Source: Saprospiraceae bacterium (GTDB lineage Bacteria > Bacteroidota > Bacteroidia > Chitinophagales > Saprospiraceae). Taken from it: a stretch of DNA of 64,000 nucleotides. Where the stretch lies: NCBI GenBank assembly GCA_028285545.1, contig JANQPA010000098.1, positions 16,198-80,197 on the forward strand, read 5' to 3'. The notes below the pieces were generated by a model. That model worked only from the letters and a program-made list of their open reading frames with translations. It was not told where the DNA came from and did no database searches. Of this stretch, positions 54,801-63,875 are shown piece by piece. The translations under genes were made by a program, and so were the position numbers. Each line of letters starts with the position of its first letter. Position 1 is the first letter of the stretch.

Positions 54801-54834
54801 GGTTGTGTCGCCTGCCTGAGGCAGTCGACACAAT
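54801..54834. terminator. bidirectional hairpin after the helicase gene
   Basis: GTTGTGTCG pairs with CGACACAAT and, after one mismatch, CTGCC with GGCAG around TGA; T-rich DNA lies on the right and A-rich DNA on the left. It separates convergent genes. Confidence 0.8.
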
Positions 54835-54839
54835 CAATA

Positions 54840-55133
54840 TTATTTTTTTTCTTTAAAAAAAACTTTCAGGACCATTATCCCAATTTGAACTACCACACAA
54901 ATGGGTAGGATAATCATATATAGCCATAAAATAGCTCCAGGGCCATTTTCGCTCCACATATTGCCACCTGGAGGTGTATTGAGGTAAGCACTAACCACCG
55001 GATAGGAATAGAGTAAGGTATTAATTACAAGTACAATATTCAAAATTAGGTTTCTCCTTTTTCTGGAATCATTAATAAAAAGAAGGATCACCGTAGAAAT
55101 CGGTAATATCAGAAATAATAATAAGGCCATCAC
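54840..55133 (-). CDS. small three-helix membrane protein
   Basis: A 97-residue hydrophobic protein with helices about 2-20, 29-50 and 67-90. The loop between the second and third reads LNTPPGGNMWSENGPGAILW, an unusually Gly/Pro-rich and probably conserved segment. No family is recognised. It follows the CPBP gene on the same strand by 117 bp. Confidence 0.6.
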   Translation of the reverse strand: MMALLLFLILPISTVILLFINDSRKRRNLILNIVLVINTLLYSYPVVSAYLNTPPGGNMWSENGPGAILWLYMIILPICVVVQIGIMVLKVFFKEKK

Positions 55134-55250
55134 ATTTGGTTTTTATTTGAGGAATTTTATTACTATAGGGGTTATCTAACAATTAAACCTATATTGCTAA
55201 AATTTATTTTGCACTTCTTCTCTTCCTCAACAATTATCCATAAAAATGCA

Positions 55251-56045
55251 CTATTCATCTTTTCGTGCTTTAAAATTAATGGTTAGCAATACCACTGCAA
55301 GGAGTAAAAGCAATGTACAGAAAACCCATAGGGGAATGAGGTTACCTGCTATGAAGATAGGGAAAATAGGGAAAGCCTGACCAAAACCATTCAAAAGTTG
55401 ATGATGCAAATGAACATACACTAAACTACGCTGACTATTTACATATATCCAACCCAAGATAATGGTTGAGGCAATAACAATAATACTAAACTCCAAAAAA
55501 CCATAACCTGCTTGATGGCCACCAGGATATAAGAATAGGGGGATATGAAAAAGCCACCAAATAGGCCCTAAAATCAGGCAAGATTTAATAAACCCAAACT
55601 TTTTATATAAACTATCAAATACCAAACCCCTCCATACAATTTCTTCTGTGTTGATAAAAAGGTAAACCGCAGAGATCATTAGTCCATTGCTAATAATGGA
55701 AGAAGCAGTAAAAGAGACAGGCCAGTCGGTATTGAAAATTTTGAAACCAATAAAGGATGCCAGCAAACTGATTAGGATGGGTGATAATAAAGCCACTATT
55801 ACTACCAAAGGCTTAGTTTTAAATAGGAGCAATCTTTTAAATAAATTTTTTAGGCCTAATATTCCCTGATTTGAATAAACGAAAAGAATAGCACCCAAAA
55901 GGGGCCCCAGGGTCATTAGAATTTCAATTTTTTTTAGCGGAGAAGGGATATTATATCCATAGGCTATAAGAAGACTAGGTACCACCCCAAGCCAGGATAT
56001 GACAAAAACTGTTAATATCAATTTTGAGAGCTGTATGTCTTTCAT
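55251..56045 (-). CDS. CPBP-family intramembrane metalloprotease
   Basis: A 264-residue polytopic protein of the CAAX protease and bacteriocin-processing (CPBP/Abi) family. The three active-site motifs are visible: EEIVWRG (EExxxR, about 134-140), a His in WWLFHIPLFLYPGG and HLHHQLLNGFGQ. Members cleave in the membrane and in some bacteria serve in bacteriocin maturation or self-immunity. It is flanked by an AraC-type regulator and a small membrane protein on the same strand; the substrate is unknown. Confidence 0.85.
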   Translation of the reverse strand: MKDIQLSKLILTVFVISWLGVVPSLLIAYGYNIPSPLKKIEILMTLGPLLGAILFVYSNQGILGLKNLFKRLLLFKTKPLVVIVALLSPILISLLASFIGFKIFNTDWPVSFTASSIISNGLMISAVYLFINTEEIVWRGLVFDSLYKKFGFIKSCLILGPIWWLFHIPLFLYPGGHQAGYGFLEFSIIVIASTIILGWIYVNSQRSLVYVHLHHQLLNGFGQAFPIFPIFIAGNLIPLWVFCTLLLLLAVVLLTINFKARKDE

Positions 56046-56101
56046 TCCTGTTTTTTAAGGGTAAAAAAAGGGAAAGAAAAATTTTGGGAGGAACCTCTCA
56101 A

Positions 56102-57172
56102 TTAATCCATACTTATTTCCAACTTGAATTTTCCGGGTGTTTTTCCAGTATGTTTTTTGAAATGGTGGTAAAAAGCTGATTTGGTTTTGAAACCACATTC
56201 ATAGCCTAAACCTTCCAGGGTAATGTGCGGCTCCAGGCCATTACTAATTCTTAGAACAGCATACCGTATTCTTTTTGCATTGACTAAATCATAAAAGGTA
56301 GTGCCCATATCAAAATTGATAATCTCGGATAAGTGGTGTCTAGGAATTTTTAATTCTTCTGATAGTTTAGATAAAGAAAATCCAGGGTCCAAATAATTTT
56401 CAGGGTTTTCAAAAAATTGATCAATTTTCTTTTTCTTTTCAATAATTTCTTCTTGTTTCAGAGGACTATTTTTGTATCGTTTCTTTTCCAGAGTAGGATG
56501 AATAGGTATCTGATCTGGTTCATAGACAATCCTAAATTTCAAGCCATAAAATCCGATCGTGGTCACCATTGATACAAACATTATTACATCAAGTATAATG
56601 GAGAATTGGATCTCAAAGAGGATATCTCCTAATACATGGAGTAGACTTACAAATGTATAAATCAGAAATAAAAGCGTCAAAGTATTTATCCATTGGGAAT
56701 CTAAATAAAAATTATCTGCGCGTGAGGTTTTAAGAAATTTCAGTTTATTTTTCAACCAGATATGCACATAAATGGGGTAGGCCAAAAGGGAGGTAGTTTT
56801 GGAAATAAGTAAAATAGATTCCCATTGTGTATTAAACCTTTCCCCAATGTTTAGGCTTATTAATGCAAATATCAGGAAAGGAATCAGATGAATGATTGCC
56901 TTTCCAGAAACTTTGGAGCTAAATACAATTTGGGTGTAAATGTATAGAAATGGGCCATGTAAGAGCCCAAAAGTTTTGGCTAGAATAAGAATAATTGAAT
57001 CGGGGTCATTATCAATCTTGAGAATGAATAGGAAATGAGTTGAAAAAACTATAAACCACAGCAACAAGATCCAATCAGAGGGGCGCTTATTATTTTTCAG
57101 AAAAATCAGGAGACCAAAAAGAATACATTGAATGATACCAACACTGCATACAATAATAATGCTGTTTGACAT
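56102..57172 (-). CDS. AraC-family regulator with membrane N-terminus
   Basis: A 356-residue regulator made of an N-terminal membrane domain with about seven helices (from IIIVCSVGIIQCILFGLLIFL to about residue 220) and a C-terminal AraC HTH pair (FSLSKLSEELKIPRHHLSEIINFDMG and ITLEGLGYECGFKTKSAFYHHFKKHTGKTPGKF). This architecture is common in Bacteroidota, where the membrane part is thought to sense a signal. It lies 56 bp upstream of the CPBP gene on the same strand, so it may control it. Confidence 0.88.
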   Translation of the reverse strand: MSNSIIIVCSVGIIQCILFGLLIFLKNNKRPSDWILLLWFIVFSTHFLFILKIDNDPDSIILILAKTFGLLHGPFLYIYTQIVFSSKVSGKAIIHLIPFLIFALISLNIGERFNTQWESILLISKTTSLLAYPIYVHIWLKNKLKFLKTSRADNFYLDSQWINTLTLLFLIYTFVSLLHVLGDILFEIQFSIILDVIMFVSMVTTIGFYGLKFRIVYEPDQIPIHPTLEKKRYKNSPLKQEEIIEKKKKIDQFFENPENYLDPGFSLSKLSEELKIPRHHLSEIINFDMGTTFYDLVNAKRIRYAVLRISNGLEPHITLEGLGYECGFKTKSAFYHHFKKHTGKTPGKFKLEISMD

Positions 57173-57346
57173 TTAATTTGCTTATTTCCTTAATCTTAAT
57201 AACTTCTTTTCCTCAGGCCTATCATCCATCATTGGATTTTCAAAATAAGAGGTAATCAAATTTAAGGAATTGGGATTAAATTTAAAGTGAGCCCCCTAAG
57301 ATAACAAGAGAAGAAGCTTCCATTTAATCGTAAATATCAATAAGAT

Positions 57347-57976
57347 TTATTTAGATTCTGTCTTAAACCTCAATACGGTTTTCAATTTTTCTGGTGCCAC
57401 TTTTCTAAAATCCGATAAATAAATTTCCCGATGAACTTTTGAAGGACGGATCAGCTTGTTTTCTTCTGCAAAATCCTCCATTATTTTAAAACTTGCGGGC
57501 TCATCATCATAACTTCCAATGTGTAACATTTGAATACTCAGTCCATCCCTGATTTTCTCAAATTTGATTTGCTCCAATAAAGGATGCGACTTTTTTTCCT
57601 TGGTTAGGACCTTCATTTTTTCTACAAATTTTTCATCCACAAAATCAGGCTGGCGGATCATAAGGGTAAAAACAAAATCATCCTTATTTATTTTTCCATT
57701 GAAGTTTTTCTTCGCCTCCTCATTTAAATCCCAAACTCCTTCCAAAGGATAAACCGTATAATCAGTATAATCCGGAAAGGGATTCTCTTTTTTCAATCTC
57801 ATTTTAATGGCATAGGAAAGGGAATAAAGGACAGTAATGTAATCAGAAAAAACCTCACTATTGGGGCTTCCTTCCCCAGCAATGGTCAGAAACTGGAATT
57901 CTGGTATGTCAATAATCTCAGGTTTATTTTTTGGCAGGTAAATATTCTTTTCTCTTTTGCGCCATTCGTGTTTCAT
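57347..57976 (-). CDS. GyrI-like small-molecule-binding protein
   Basis: A 209-residue single-domain protein of the SOUL/GyrI-like superfamily. Marks: FLTIAGEGSPNSEVFSDYI (about 30-48), YPLEGVWDLNE, FVFTLMIRQPDFV, MLHIGSYDDEPASFKIMEDFAEENKL (about 150-175) and HREIYLSDFRKVAPEKLKTVLRF. The layout is that of the stand-alone GyrI-like proteins that bind lipophilic cations or hydrolyse small esters. It lies upstream of the AraC-type gene on the same strand. Ligand unknown. Confidence 0.85.
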   Translation of the reverse strand: MKHEWRKREKNIYLPKNKPEIIDIPEFQFLTIAGEGSPNSEVFSDYITVLYSLSYAIKMRLKKENPFPDYTDYTVYPLEGVWDLNEEAKKNFNGKINKDDFVFTLMIRQPDFVDEKFVEKMKVLTKEKKSHPLLEQIKFEKIRDGLSIQMLHIGSYDDEPASFKIMEDFAEENKLIRPSKVHREIYLSDFRKVAPEKLKTVLRFKTESK

Positions 57977-57977
57977 A

Positions 57978-58020
57978 GATAATTGGTTATTCGTTATTTG
58001 TTGTTAGTTAATTGTTGTTG
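57978..58020. repeat. short word array (GTTATTCGTTATT)
   Basis: ATTGGTTATTCGTTATTTG and TTGTTAGTTAATTGTTGTTG, words of the type seen at 6680, upstream of the GyrI-like gene. No clear inverted partner is present. Confidence 0.6.
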
Positions 58021-58166
58021 GACTGGAACAAAGTTAGGAGGATTGACTGACAAGGGTATGTCAGTGGGTGAATGTTTTTTCTTCAGGAAAAAATCAGGGT
58101 CTCATGCAGAACCTTAGCCATGAATTTCAAATTTTGCAGATCAAGATCTCATGTAAAATTTGAATC

Positions 58167-59609
58167 ATGATAACTCCCATAAAATACCTCCCTCTTTTTA
58201 TAATCATTTGCCTTATTATTTCCTGTTCAAAAACCAATCCTGAAAAATTACCTGAATTGGAAGCACGCATCCAGCGCATTGAAAATGGTTTGACAAATAA
58301 TATCCAATTAATCGGTCAAAAGATGAATACCTACTCTATTGAGGATCGCCTAAAAGAGTTGGGGATACCAGGCATCAGCATTGCCTTTGCCAGCAAAGGA
58401 AAATTGGAATGGGCACGTGCCTATGGAGTGGCTGATGTATCCAATCAAAAGAAGATGACAATTGAGACTCTTTTGCAAGCAGGTTCTATTAGCAAGCCTC
58501 TTGCCGCTCTCAGGGGGCTTCAGCTGGCAGACGAAGGAAAAATTGATCTGGATGAAGACATTAATAATTATTTGAGTTCCTGGCAGCTAGTTGATAATCC
58601 ATTCGCAAAAAATAAGAATGTTACTCTAAGACGTATTCTCAACCATACGGCCGGACTGACCGTATGGGGTTTTAGTGGGTACTATCAGGGAAGCCCAATT
58701 CCAGGGGTGATCGACATTCTCAATGGGAAGGGAAATAGCCCAAAAGTGGAAGTGTACCAAGAGCCTGGCAAAAGCTGGCAATATTCAGGTGGAGGCTATA
58801 CTGTGGCACAGCTGTTGATCACCGACCTAGATGGGCTTTCTTTTCCTGAAACGATGAAAAAAAATGTTATGACACCGCTTGGTATGTCGGTAAGTACTTT
58901 TCAAAACCCACTTCCTACAAAATATCATTCATTAGCCGCTACAGGATATAGAAAAAATGGCCAGGAGGTAGCAGGAAAGTGGTTCGTTTACCCAGAAATG
59001 GCGGCAGCGGGCTTATGGACTACCCCATCTGAACTAATTCAATACGGCCTTGCAATCCAAAAAATCCTACTGAGCAAAACAGATGGGATAATATCTCATT
59101 CCCAAACTTTGGAAATGCTTAGTCCAGGGCTAAATGGTCATGGGTTAGGTCCCATTATTGATGAAAATACTTTCTTTCACGATGGAGACAATCAGGGGTT
59201 TAAAGCACGATTAATGGCTTGGAAAGATGGTAGCCATGCCTTGGCTATTATGGTTAATTCAGATAATGCTTCGATCATAAATGAAGTATTATTATCTATC
59301 GCTAATGAATACCAATTACCAGGTATTCAACCAAAGTTCATTCAACCGATTCAAATGTCGTCAGACCAACTGGAAAAATATGCCGGAAATTATCAAGTTC
59401 AAAACATGGGACCCATCCAATTAAAAGTCAAAAAAGGTAAGTTAGTAATGGAAGCTCCTTTTCTCGGAGAAGCCCTTCACTTAACCGCTATCAGTGACTC
59501 CGTTTTTTATGAAATAAAGGATGGCCTTAAATTCCATTTTTCTTTTGAAGGAGAAAAAGTGAGTCAGTTTAGAGTTCAGGATATGTTGACTGCTGATAGA
59601 TTAGATTAA
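58167..59609 (+). CDS. serine hydrolase, class C beta-lactamase family (lipoprotein)
   Basis: A 480-residue penicillin-binding-protein-like esterase or peptidase. The lipoprotein signal is YLPLFIIICLIISC. Catalytic motifs: SISK in LQAGSISKPLAAL (SxxK), the Tyr motif YSGGGYTVAQL and a late HDGDNQGFKARL in the place of the KTG/HxG motif. A C-terminal DUF3471-like domain (about 400-480, GNYQVQNMGPIQLKVKKGK) is added. The true substrate could be peptidoglycan stem peptides, D-amino-acid peptides or esters; the sequence does not decide. Confidence 0.88.
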   Translation: MITPIKYLPLFIIICLIISCSKTNPEKLPELEARIQRIENGLTNNIQLIGQKMNTYSIEDRLKELGIPGISIAFASKGKLEWARAYGVADVSNQKKMTIETLLQAGSISKPLAALRGLQLADEGKIDLDEDINNYLSSWQLVDNPFAKNKNVTLRRILNHTAGLTVWGFSGYYQGSPIPGVIDILNGKGNSPKVEVYQEPGKSWQYSGGGYTVAQLLITDLDGLSFPETMKKNVMTPLGMSVSTFQNPLPTKYHSLAATGYRKNGQEVAGKWFVYPEMAAAGLWTTPSELIQYGLAIQKILLSKTDGIISHSQTLEMLSPGLNGHGLGPIIDENTFFHDGDNQGFKARLMAWKDGSHALAIMVNSDNASIINEVLLSIANEYQLPGIQPKFIQPIQMSSDQLEKYAGNYQVQNMGPIQLKVKKGKLVMEAPFLGEALHLTAISDSVFYEIKDGLKFHFSFEGEKVSQFRVQDMLTADRLD

Positions 59610-59812
59610 AATCAATAGTGATTCATCGAATTCCTCCGCCGAAAATCATGATTTGGGTGGCCAGGATTTTATCATTAAAAAATACACGGGATTATTTTTA
59701 AAATTATTCTGTCCTTACTTTAAGCGCAAAGGCCGAAATGATTTTGATAGTTTGATTTTAGAGTATGATTTGAAAATTTATTTCAACTTGACAGATATAT
59801 CCACTTGCAAGG
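59610..59812. other. spacer before the toxin-antitoxin pair
   Basis: About 200 bp; a 60-codon plus-strand frame at 59653-59835 overlaps the toxin gene and looks like chance. Nothing else is seen. Confidence 0.5.
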
Positions 59813-60142
59813 CTAATCAACCAGGGTCTCTTTAATTACATTTTTGATGGAGATTACTTCCTCATCCGACAAAGTTTCTAAGGATCTTGTGATTCTTCTT
59901 TTATGAATCGTTCGGATTTGATCAAGAACTACCCAATTCTCATTACCTTGAAAATTAATCTTAACTCTAGTTGGATATTCTTTTGATTTGGAGGTAATCG
60001 GTGCAATAATTACTGTTTGAAGAGGCCTATTCATTTCATCTGGAGAAATGATAACACAAGGTCGTGTTTTTTTAATTTCACTTCCAATGGTAGGATCAAG
60101 ATTAACAATCACAACTTGATATTGATTTAGGTGTTTCTTCAT
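59813..60142 (-). CDS. MazF/PemK-type toxin (endoribonuclease)
   Basis: A 109-residue protein of the MazF/PemK fold. Marks: QVVIVNLDPTIGSEIKKTRPCVIISPDEMN (9-38), where the conserved GSEIKKTRPCVI loop carries the catalytic Arg, then VIIAPITSKSK and NWVVLDQIRTIHKRRI. MazF toxins cut mRNA at short sequences. The gene overlaps the antitoxin gene by 4 bp, the classic type II arrangement with antitoxin first. Target sequence unknown. Confidence 0.93.
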   Translation of the reverse strand: MKKHLNQYQVVIVNLDPTIGSEIKKTRPCVIISPDEMNRPLQTVIIAPITSKSKEYPTRVKINFQGNENWVVLDQIRTIHKRRITRSLETLSDEEVISIKNVIKETLVD

Positions 60143-60381
60143 TCCCCAAGCAATTCATCCTCAAAGATATCATCAATCAACAATTCATCATCGCCATTTT
60201 GATGCATTTCTTCAAAGGCAGACTCCCAGCCTTGTCTTGGTTGATGCGCAGGTTTGAGGATTAGATACCCCTCTTTAAAGATAAGCTCTACTTTATCAGT
60301 AATTTGATACCTTTCCAGAATGGTTTTGGCTAGCCGGATTCCTCTAGAATTTCCTATTTGAATAATTGGTATTTCCATCAT
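60139..60381 (-). CDS. MazE/AbrB-type antitoxin
   Basis: An 80-residue antitoxin with an N-terminal SpoVT/AbrB DNA-binding fold (MEIPIIQIGNSRGIRLAKTILERYQITDKVELIFKEGYLILKP) and an acidic C-terminal tail (GDDELLIDDIFEDELLGE) that probably neutralises the basic toxin. Two ATG codons stand in series at the start (60381 or 60378). The pair most likely represses its own promoter, as is known for MazEF; the upstream AT-rich 85 bp would hold the operator. Confidence 0.92.
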   Translation of the reverse strand: MMEIPIIQIGNSRGIRLAKTILERYQITDKVELIFKEGYLILKPAHQPRQGWESAFEEMHQNGDDELLIDDIFEDELLGE

Positions 60382-60467
60382 AGAATTATGTAATTACTTT
60401 ATAATTACAAAAATAGGTATTCTTTAGTTCAGAAATAACGGTTAGACTGGGGTTTTATTCCACCTTT

Positions 60468-62939
60468 TCACTCTTGTTTTAAAGCTTCCACCGGATTGGC
60501 CAAAGCAGCCCTTACTGACTGATAGCTTACAGATAGCAATGCAATGAAAAACATTAATACAATCGGTGTTACAAAAAACCACCAGCCCAGAGTGATCCTA
60601 AAGGCATAATTTTCTATCCATCTGGAAGTAAGGAAATAAGCTAAGGGTAAACCAATAATACTGGCTATTAAAAGCAAGGAACTATAACTCTTGGTGAGCA
60701 AAGATAGAATTTGTCCAAAGCTCGCTCCTAATACCTTGCGCACTCCAATTTCCTTGGCACGCTGGACGATCGTAAATGAAGCCAGTCCAAATAAGCCCAA
60801 ACAAGCAATAAATATCGATAAGCAAGCAAAAATGGCAATCATTCTTCCAGATCGTACATCATTTTGATAGAGACGATTGAAATATTCATCCATAAAGAAA
60901 AATTCAAAGGGACTGCCTGGGAAAATTTCCTGATAACTTGTCTCCAAAGAGCTAATGGTATTGTTTATGTTGTTACTGCTTAGTTTCAATGAAAAATACT
61001 GACTAACTTCCGGGCGAATGAGAAAAAGCGTTGGATTGGTTTCTTCACGCAAAGACTCCTGGTGAAAATCTTTAACCACTCCCCTTACTTGCATCTGTTG
61101 ACGACCAAAAAGGTACACATAATCATTAACTGCTTCCTCGGGGTTTTGAAAGTCAAGCATCCTGGCGGCTGATTCCGTCAACACCACTGCCGCACTATCT
61201 CTATACGATTTGCTGAAATAATCACCTGCCAACAATTCCATCTCATAGGTTTCGATGTAATTTTCATCCACATACATAAAGTTGGCTACCTCAGCATCAT
61301 CCAAATCACTAGAGGGCACACGCTTTACTACAATTCCCGTTTCATTTAAGGTGCCGGGCACCACCACAGAACGAGTAAATTTAGAAACTGCCGGATTTTC
61401 CTCCAAGGCTCTTTCTAACCTATCCAACCGAGCTTCTCGTAATGCAATCGTTGAATCCAATAAATTCGGTTGTTCAATCACCAGTACTTGTTCTTCATTA
61501 AATCCCAGATCCTGGCTACGCATAAATTGAATTTGCTGATAGACTCCAAAGGTACCAGCGATAAGCGCTACGGAAGCAGCAAACTGGAAAATCGTTAGGT
61601 TTTTTCGTAGTAAATTTCCGGTGGCACTGGATTTAAAACTACCTTTTAATACATTGACGGGGCGGTAAGCTGATAATACCAGGGCAGGATACAAACCTGT
61701 GGCAAAGGTTCCAAGGATAAGCACGCCAATAGCTATAACAATTACTATAGGATCGACGGTTAGCCCTAGTGGTAATACCTGCCCAATAAAGTCTTCGAAT
61801 AGTCCTTTACCTAAGGATATAATTAAAATAGCTAAGCCAGCAGCCAATATATTATAAACAAATGCTTCTATAAAAAATTGCCGGACCAGGGCAGCCCTTG
61901 TACTACCCACCACTTTACGAATACCCACTTCTTTGGCACGCTCCAAAGCTCGGGCGGTGGTCAGATTCACATAATTTACCCAGGCAATAACTAATATAAA
62001 AATGGCAATAATCTCCAGTAAGTTTACAATTCCAGGATTGCCTGGAGGTTCAGCTTCATTTAAAAAATTAGATTGCATATGGATGGATTCCAAAGGTTGC
62101 ATCACAAAATTATTGATGCGCAGACGTTCGCCATTATCTTCAAATACAGCATATCTGGGTTTATACTTATCCCGGATAGCTGGCATTAGTGCAGCTGCGG
62201 CTTCTGGATTAGCTCCTTCTTTTAATTGAATATAAGTAAGATATAGGTCTCTACCAGACCAGCTCTCTTCATGGCGTTGAAAATTTCTTTGATGCAAGGT
62301 TTTATAGGAAATGAGTACCTCAAATTTTAGGTGAGAATTTTGTGGCACATCCTTTAACAAGCCTGTAACCGTACAAAAATGCTCATTACCACTGTTGTTG
62401 GTTAGCCGAAAAGTTTTGCCAATTGGGTGCTCATCCCCAAAATATCTCTTAGCAGTCGATTCCGTTATGACAGCAGTATTAGGTTCAGCTAAGGCAGTTT
62501 CGGAATCGCCCTGGATGAGTGGAAAAGAAAACATGCTCAAAAAGCTGGCATCTGCAAAAAACAATTTCGCCTCCTTAAAAGATTGAAAATTATTTATACC
62601 ATTTGATACCTGGACAACGGGGCTATACTTCGCCCCTTCATTATAAAGGCGAGCACTGGCAATCACATCTGGAATCTCTCGTTTTAAGGCAGGAGCTACC
62701 CCTGCAAAATTATCCGCCACATCAAATACTACCTCGCCGTTCCGCACATAATCTGTTTTTACCCGATAAATCTGTTCACTATGCTCATGGAAAGAATCGT
62801 AACTGCGTTCAAAAGAAACATATTGAAAAAGTGCCAGGCAGGCGGCCATTCCCAATCCCAATCCAAAAATATTGATAAAAGTGTGGTTGCGGTGCTTTAA
62901 AAGACTTCGCAGGGCAATTTTAAGGTGATTTCTAAGCAC
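60468..62939 (-). CDS. MacB/FtsX-type ABC transporter permease
   Basis: An 823-residue permease of the double-length type found in Bacteroidota. It has an N-terminal helix (HTFINIFGLGLGMAACLALF), a MacB-like periplasmic domain (about 45-280), an FtsX domain (about 285-425, IIAIFILVIAWVNYVNLTTARALERAKEVGIRKVVG), a second half with a helix, a second MacB-like domain and a second FtsX domain (about 690-823, RAKEIGVRKVLGASFGQI). The twin AKE[IV]GIRKV segments mark the repeated FtsX cores. The ATPase partner is not adjacent. Such proteins export peptides, lipoproteins or antibiotics by mechanotransmission; the substrate is unknown. Confidence 0.92.
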   Translation of the reverse strand: MLRNHLKIALRSLLKHRNHTFINIFGLGLGMAACLALFQYVSFERSYDSFHEHSEQIYRVKTDYVRNGEVVFDVADNFAGVAPALKREIPDVIASARLYNEGAKYSPVVQVSNGINNFQSFKEAKLFFADASFLSMFSFPLIQGDSETALAEPNTAVITESTAKRYFGDEHPIGKTFRLTNNSGNEHFCTVTGLLKDVPQNSHLKFEVLISYKTLHQRNFQRHEESWSGRDLYLTYIQLKEGANPEAAAALMPAIRDKYKPRYAVFEDNGERLRINNFVMQPLESIHMQSNFLNEAEPPGNPGIVNLLEIIAIFILVIAWVNYVNLTTARALERAKEVGIRKVVGSTRAALVRQFFIEAFVYNILAAGLAILIISLGKGLFEDFIGQVLPLGLTVDPIVIVIAIGVLILGTFATGLYPALVLSAYRPVNVLKGSFKSSATGNLLRKNLTIFQFAASVALIAGTFGVYQQIQFMRSQDLGFNEEQVLVIEQPNLLDSTIALREARLDRLERALEENPAVSKFTRSVVVPGTLNETGIVVKRVPSSDLDDAEVANFMYVDENYIETYEMELLAGDYFSKSYRDSAAVVLTESAARMLDFQNPEEAVNDYVYLFGRQQMQVRGVVKDFHQESLREETNPTLFLIRPEVSQYFSLKLSSNNINNTISSLETSYQEIFPGSPFEFFFMDEYFNRLYQNDVRSGRMIAIFACLSIFIACLGLFGLASFTIVQRAKEIGVRKVLGASFGQILSLLTKSYSSLLLIASIIGLPLAYFLTSRWIENYAFRITLGWWFFVTPIVLMFFIALLSVSYQSVRAALANPVEALKQE

Positions 62940-63301
62940 GGTTGTAAAAATTTATCGGGTGATGAAATTTGTTTTGTTAAATGGTATAAAGTCAAAAGTT
63001 GAAGGTAAAAAGACTTATTAATCTAGCAAGTTCAAAAAAAAATTTCTTTGAAAAAATGGTAAAAAAGCAGAAATCTTTACCTTTTAAGTCTTTACTTTTC
63101 TGTAAAAATTAAGGGATCACATTCTTATAATGTCAATGGATGTTTAAAGTAACACTATACCTATTATTTTTATTGGCAGGGAATCTTCATTTAATCCTAT
63201 ATCCTTTAATAAAGCAAAAGTAGACGAACGGATATTTCTTTTTAGGACTTTATAGTATTTTGAGCATACCGATTTTCACCTTCAAAATAAAAATGACTGT
63301 T
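62940..63301. other. 362-bp divergent region without a gene
   Basis: AT-rich space between the permease (-) and the small secreted protein (+). CAAAAGTA near 63214 is a minus-strand TACTTTTG candidate, but it would give a long leader of about 270 nt. No repeat array is seen here. Confidence 0.45.
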
Positions 63302-63823
63302 ATGTTCAAAAAAATATTTTTACTTACTCCCATCTTTTCCATAATCTTTATTTCTCTTCATTCTCAAAACGCTGGGCCCTGTCAAGCAGATTCTCTTTAT
63401 CACGCCCTAGATTTCTGGGTGGGTGACTGGGAGGTTTTTGATCAAAATGATCGATTGGTAGGTTATAATAAGATCGAAAAAATATTGAACAGCTGTGCCA
63501 TCCAGGAAAACTGGACGGACACTGGTGGCAATGAAGGAAAAAGTCTTTTTTATGTTGAAAATGATTCCAGGCAATGGAAGCAGGTATGGGTAACGGCCAG
63601 CGCCAAACAACCTTGGGGGCAGAAGGAAAAAAGCCTGTTATCTTCTACTCCCGGCAAGGAAGTTTTATTTCAAGGTAGCTATAAAATGCAGGGGCAATTG
63701 ATCCTTGACAGAACCATCCTATCCAAAGGTGCTAACGGACATGTCAAACAAACCATTCAAGTTTCAAGAGATGGTGGGCAAAATTGGCAGACTACCTTTA
63801 TTGGCATTTATAAAAAGAAATAG
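63302..63823 (+). CDS. small secreted protein (DUF1579-like)
   Basis: From the ATG at 63302 the protein has a signal peptide (MFKKIFLLTPIFSIIFISLHSQ) and a beta-rich mature domain of about 150 residues with LDFWVGDWEVFDQNDRLVGYNKIEKIL, an early Cys pair (GPCQADS and NSCAIQENW) and KQVWVTASAK. The W-GxW pattern is like DUF1579 and related lipocalin-like domains. The frame is open 14 codons upstream to a TTG, which is less likely. Function unknown. Confidence 0.7.
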   Translation: MFKKIFLLTPIFSIIFISLHSQNAGPCQADSLYHALDFWVGDWEVFDQNDRLVGYNKIEKILNSCAIQENWTDTGGNEGKSLFYVENDSRQWKQVWVTASAKQPWGQKEKSLLSSTPGKEVLFQGSYKMQGQLILDRTILSKGANGHVKQTIQVSRDGGQNWQTTFIGIYKKK

Positions 63824-63858
63824 CAAGTTTACAAGTGTTCAAGTTTGCAAGTTTTGAC
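63823..63858. repeat. word array (AAGTGTTCAAGTTTG)
   Basis: GCAAGTTTACAAGTGTTCAAG followed by TTTGCAAGTTTTG, of the GTTCAAGTGTTC word family. No inverted partner was seen before the window edge. Confidence 0.6.
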
Positions 63859-63875
63859 CCAAGTTCCGCTAGCGA

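Noticed and set aside
59653..59835. 60-codon plus-strand frame before the toxin gene
   Set aside because: It overlaps the MazF-type gene antisense, has no family resemblance and is short enough to be chance.
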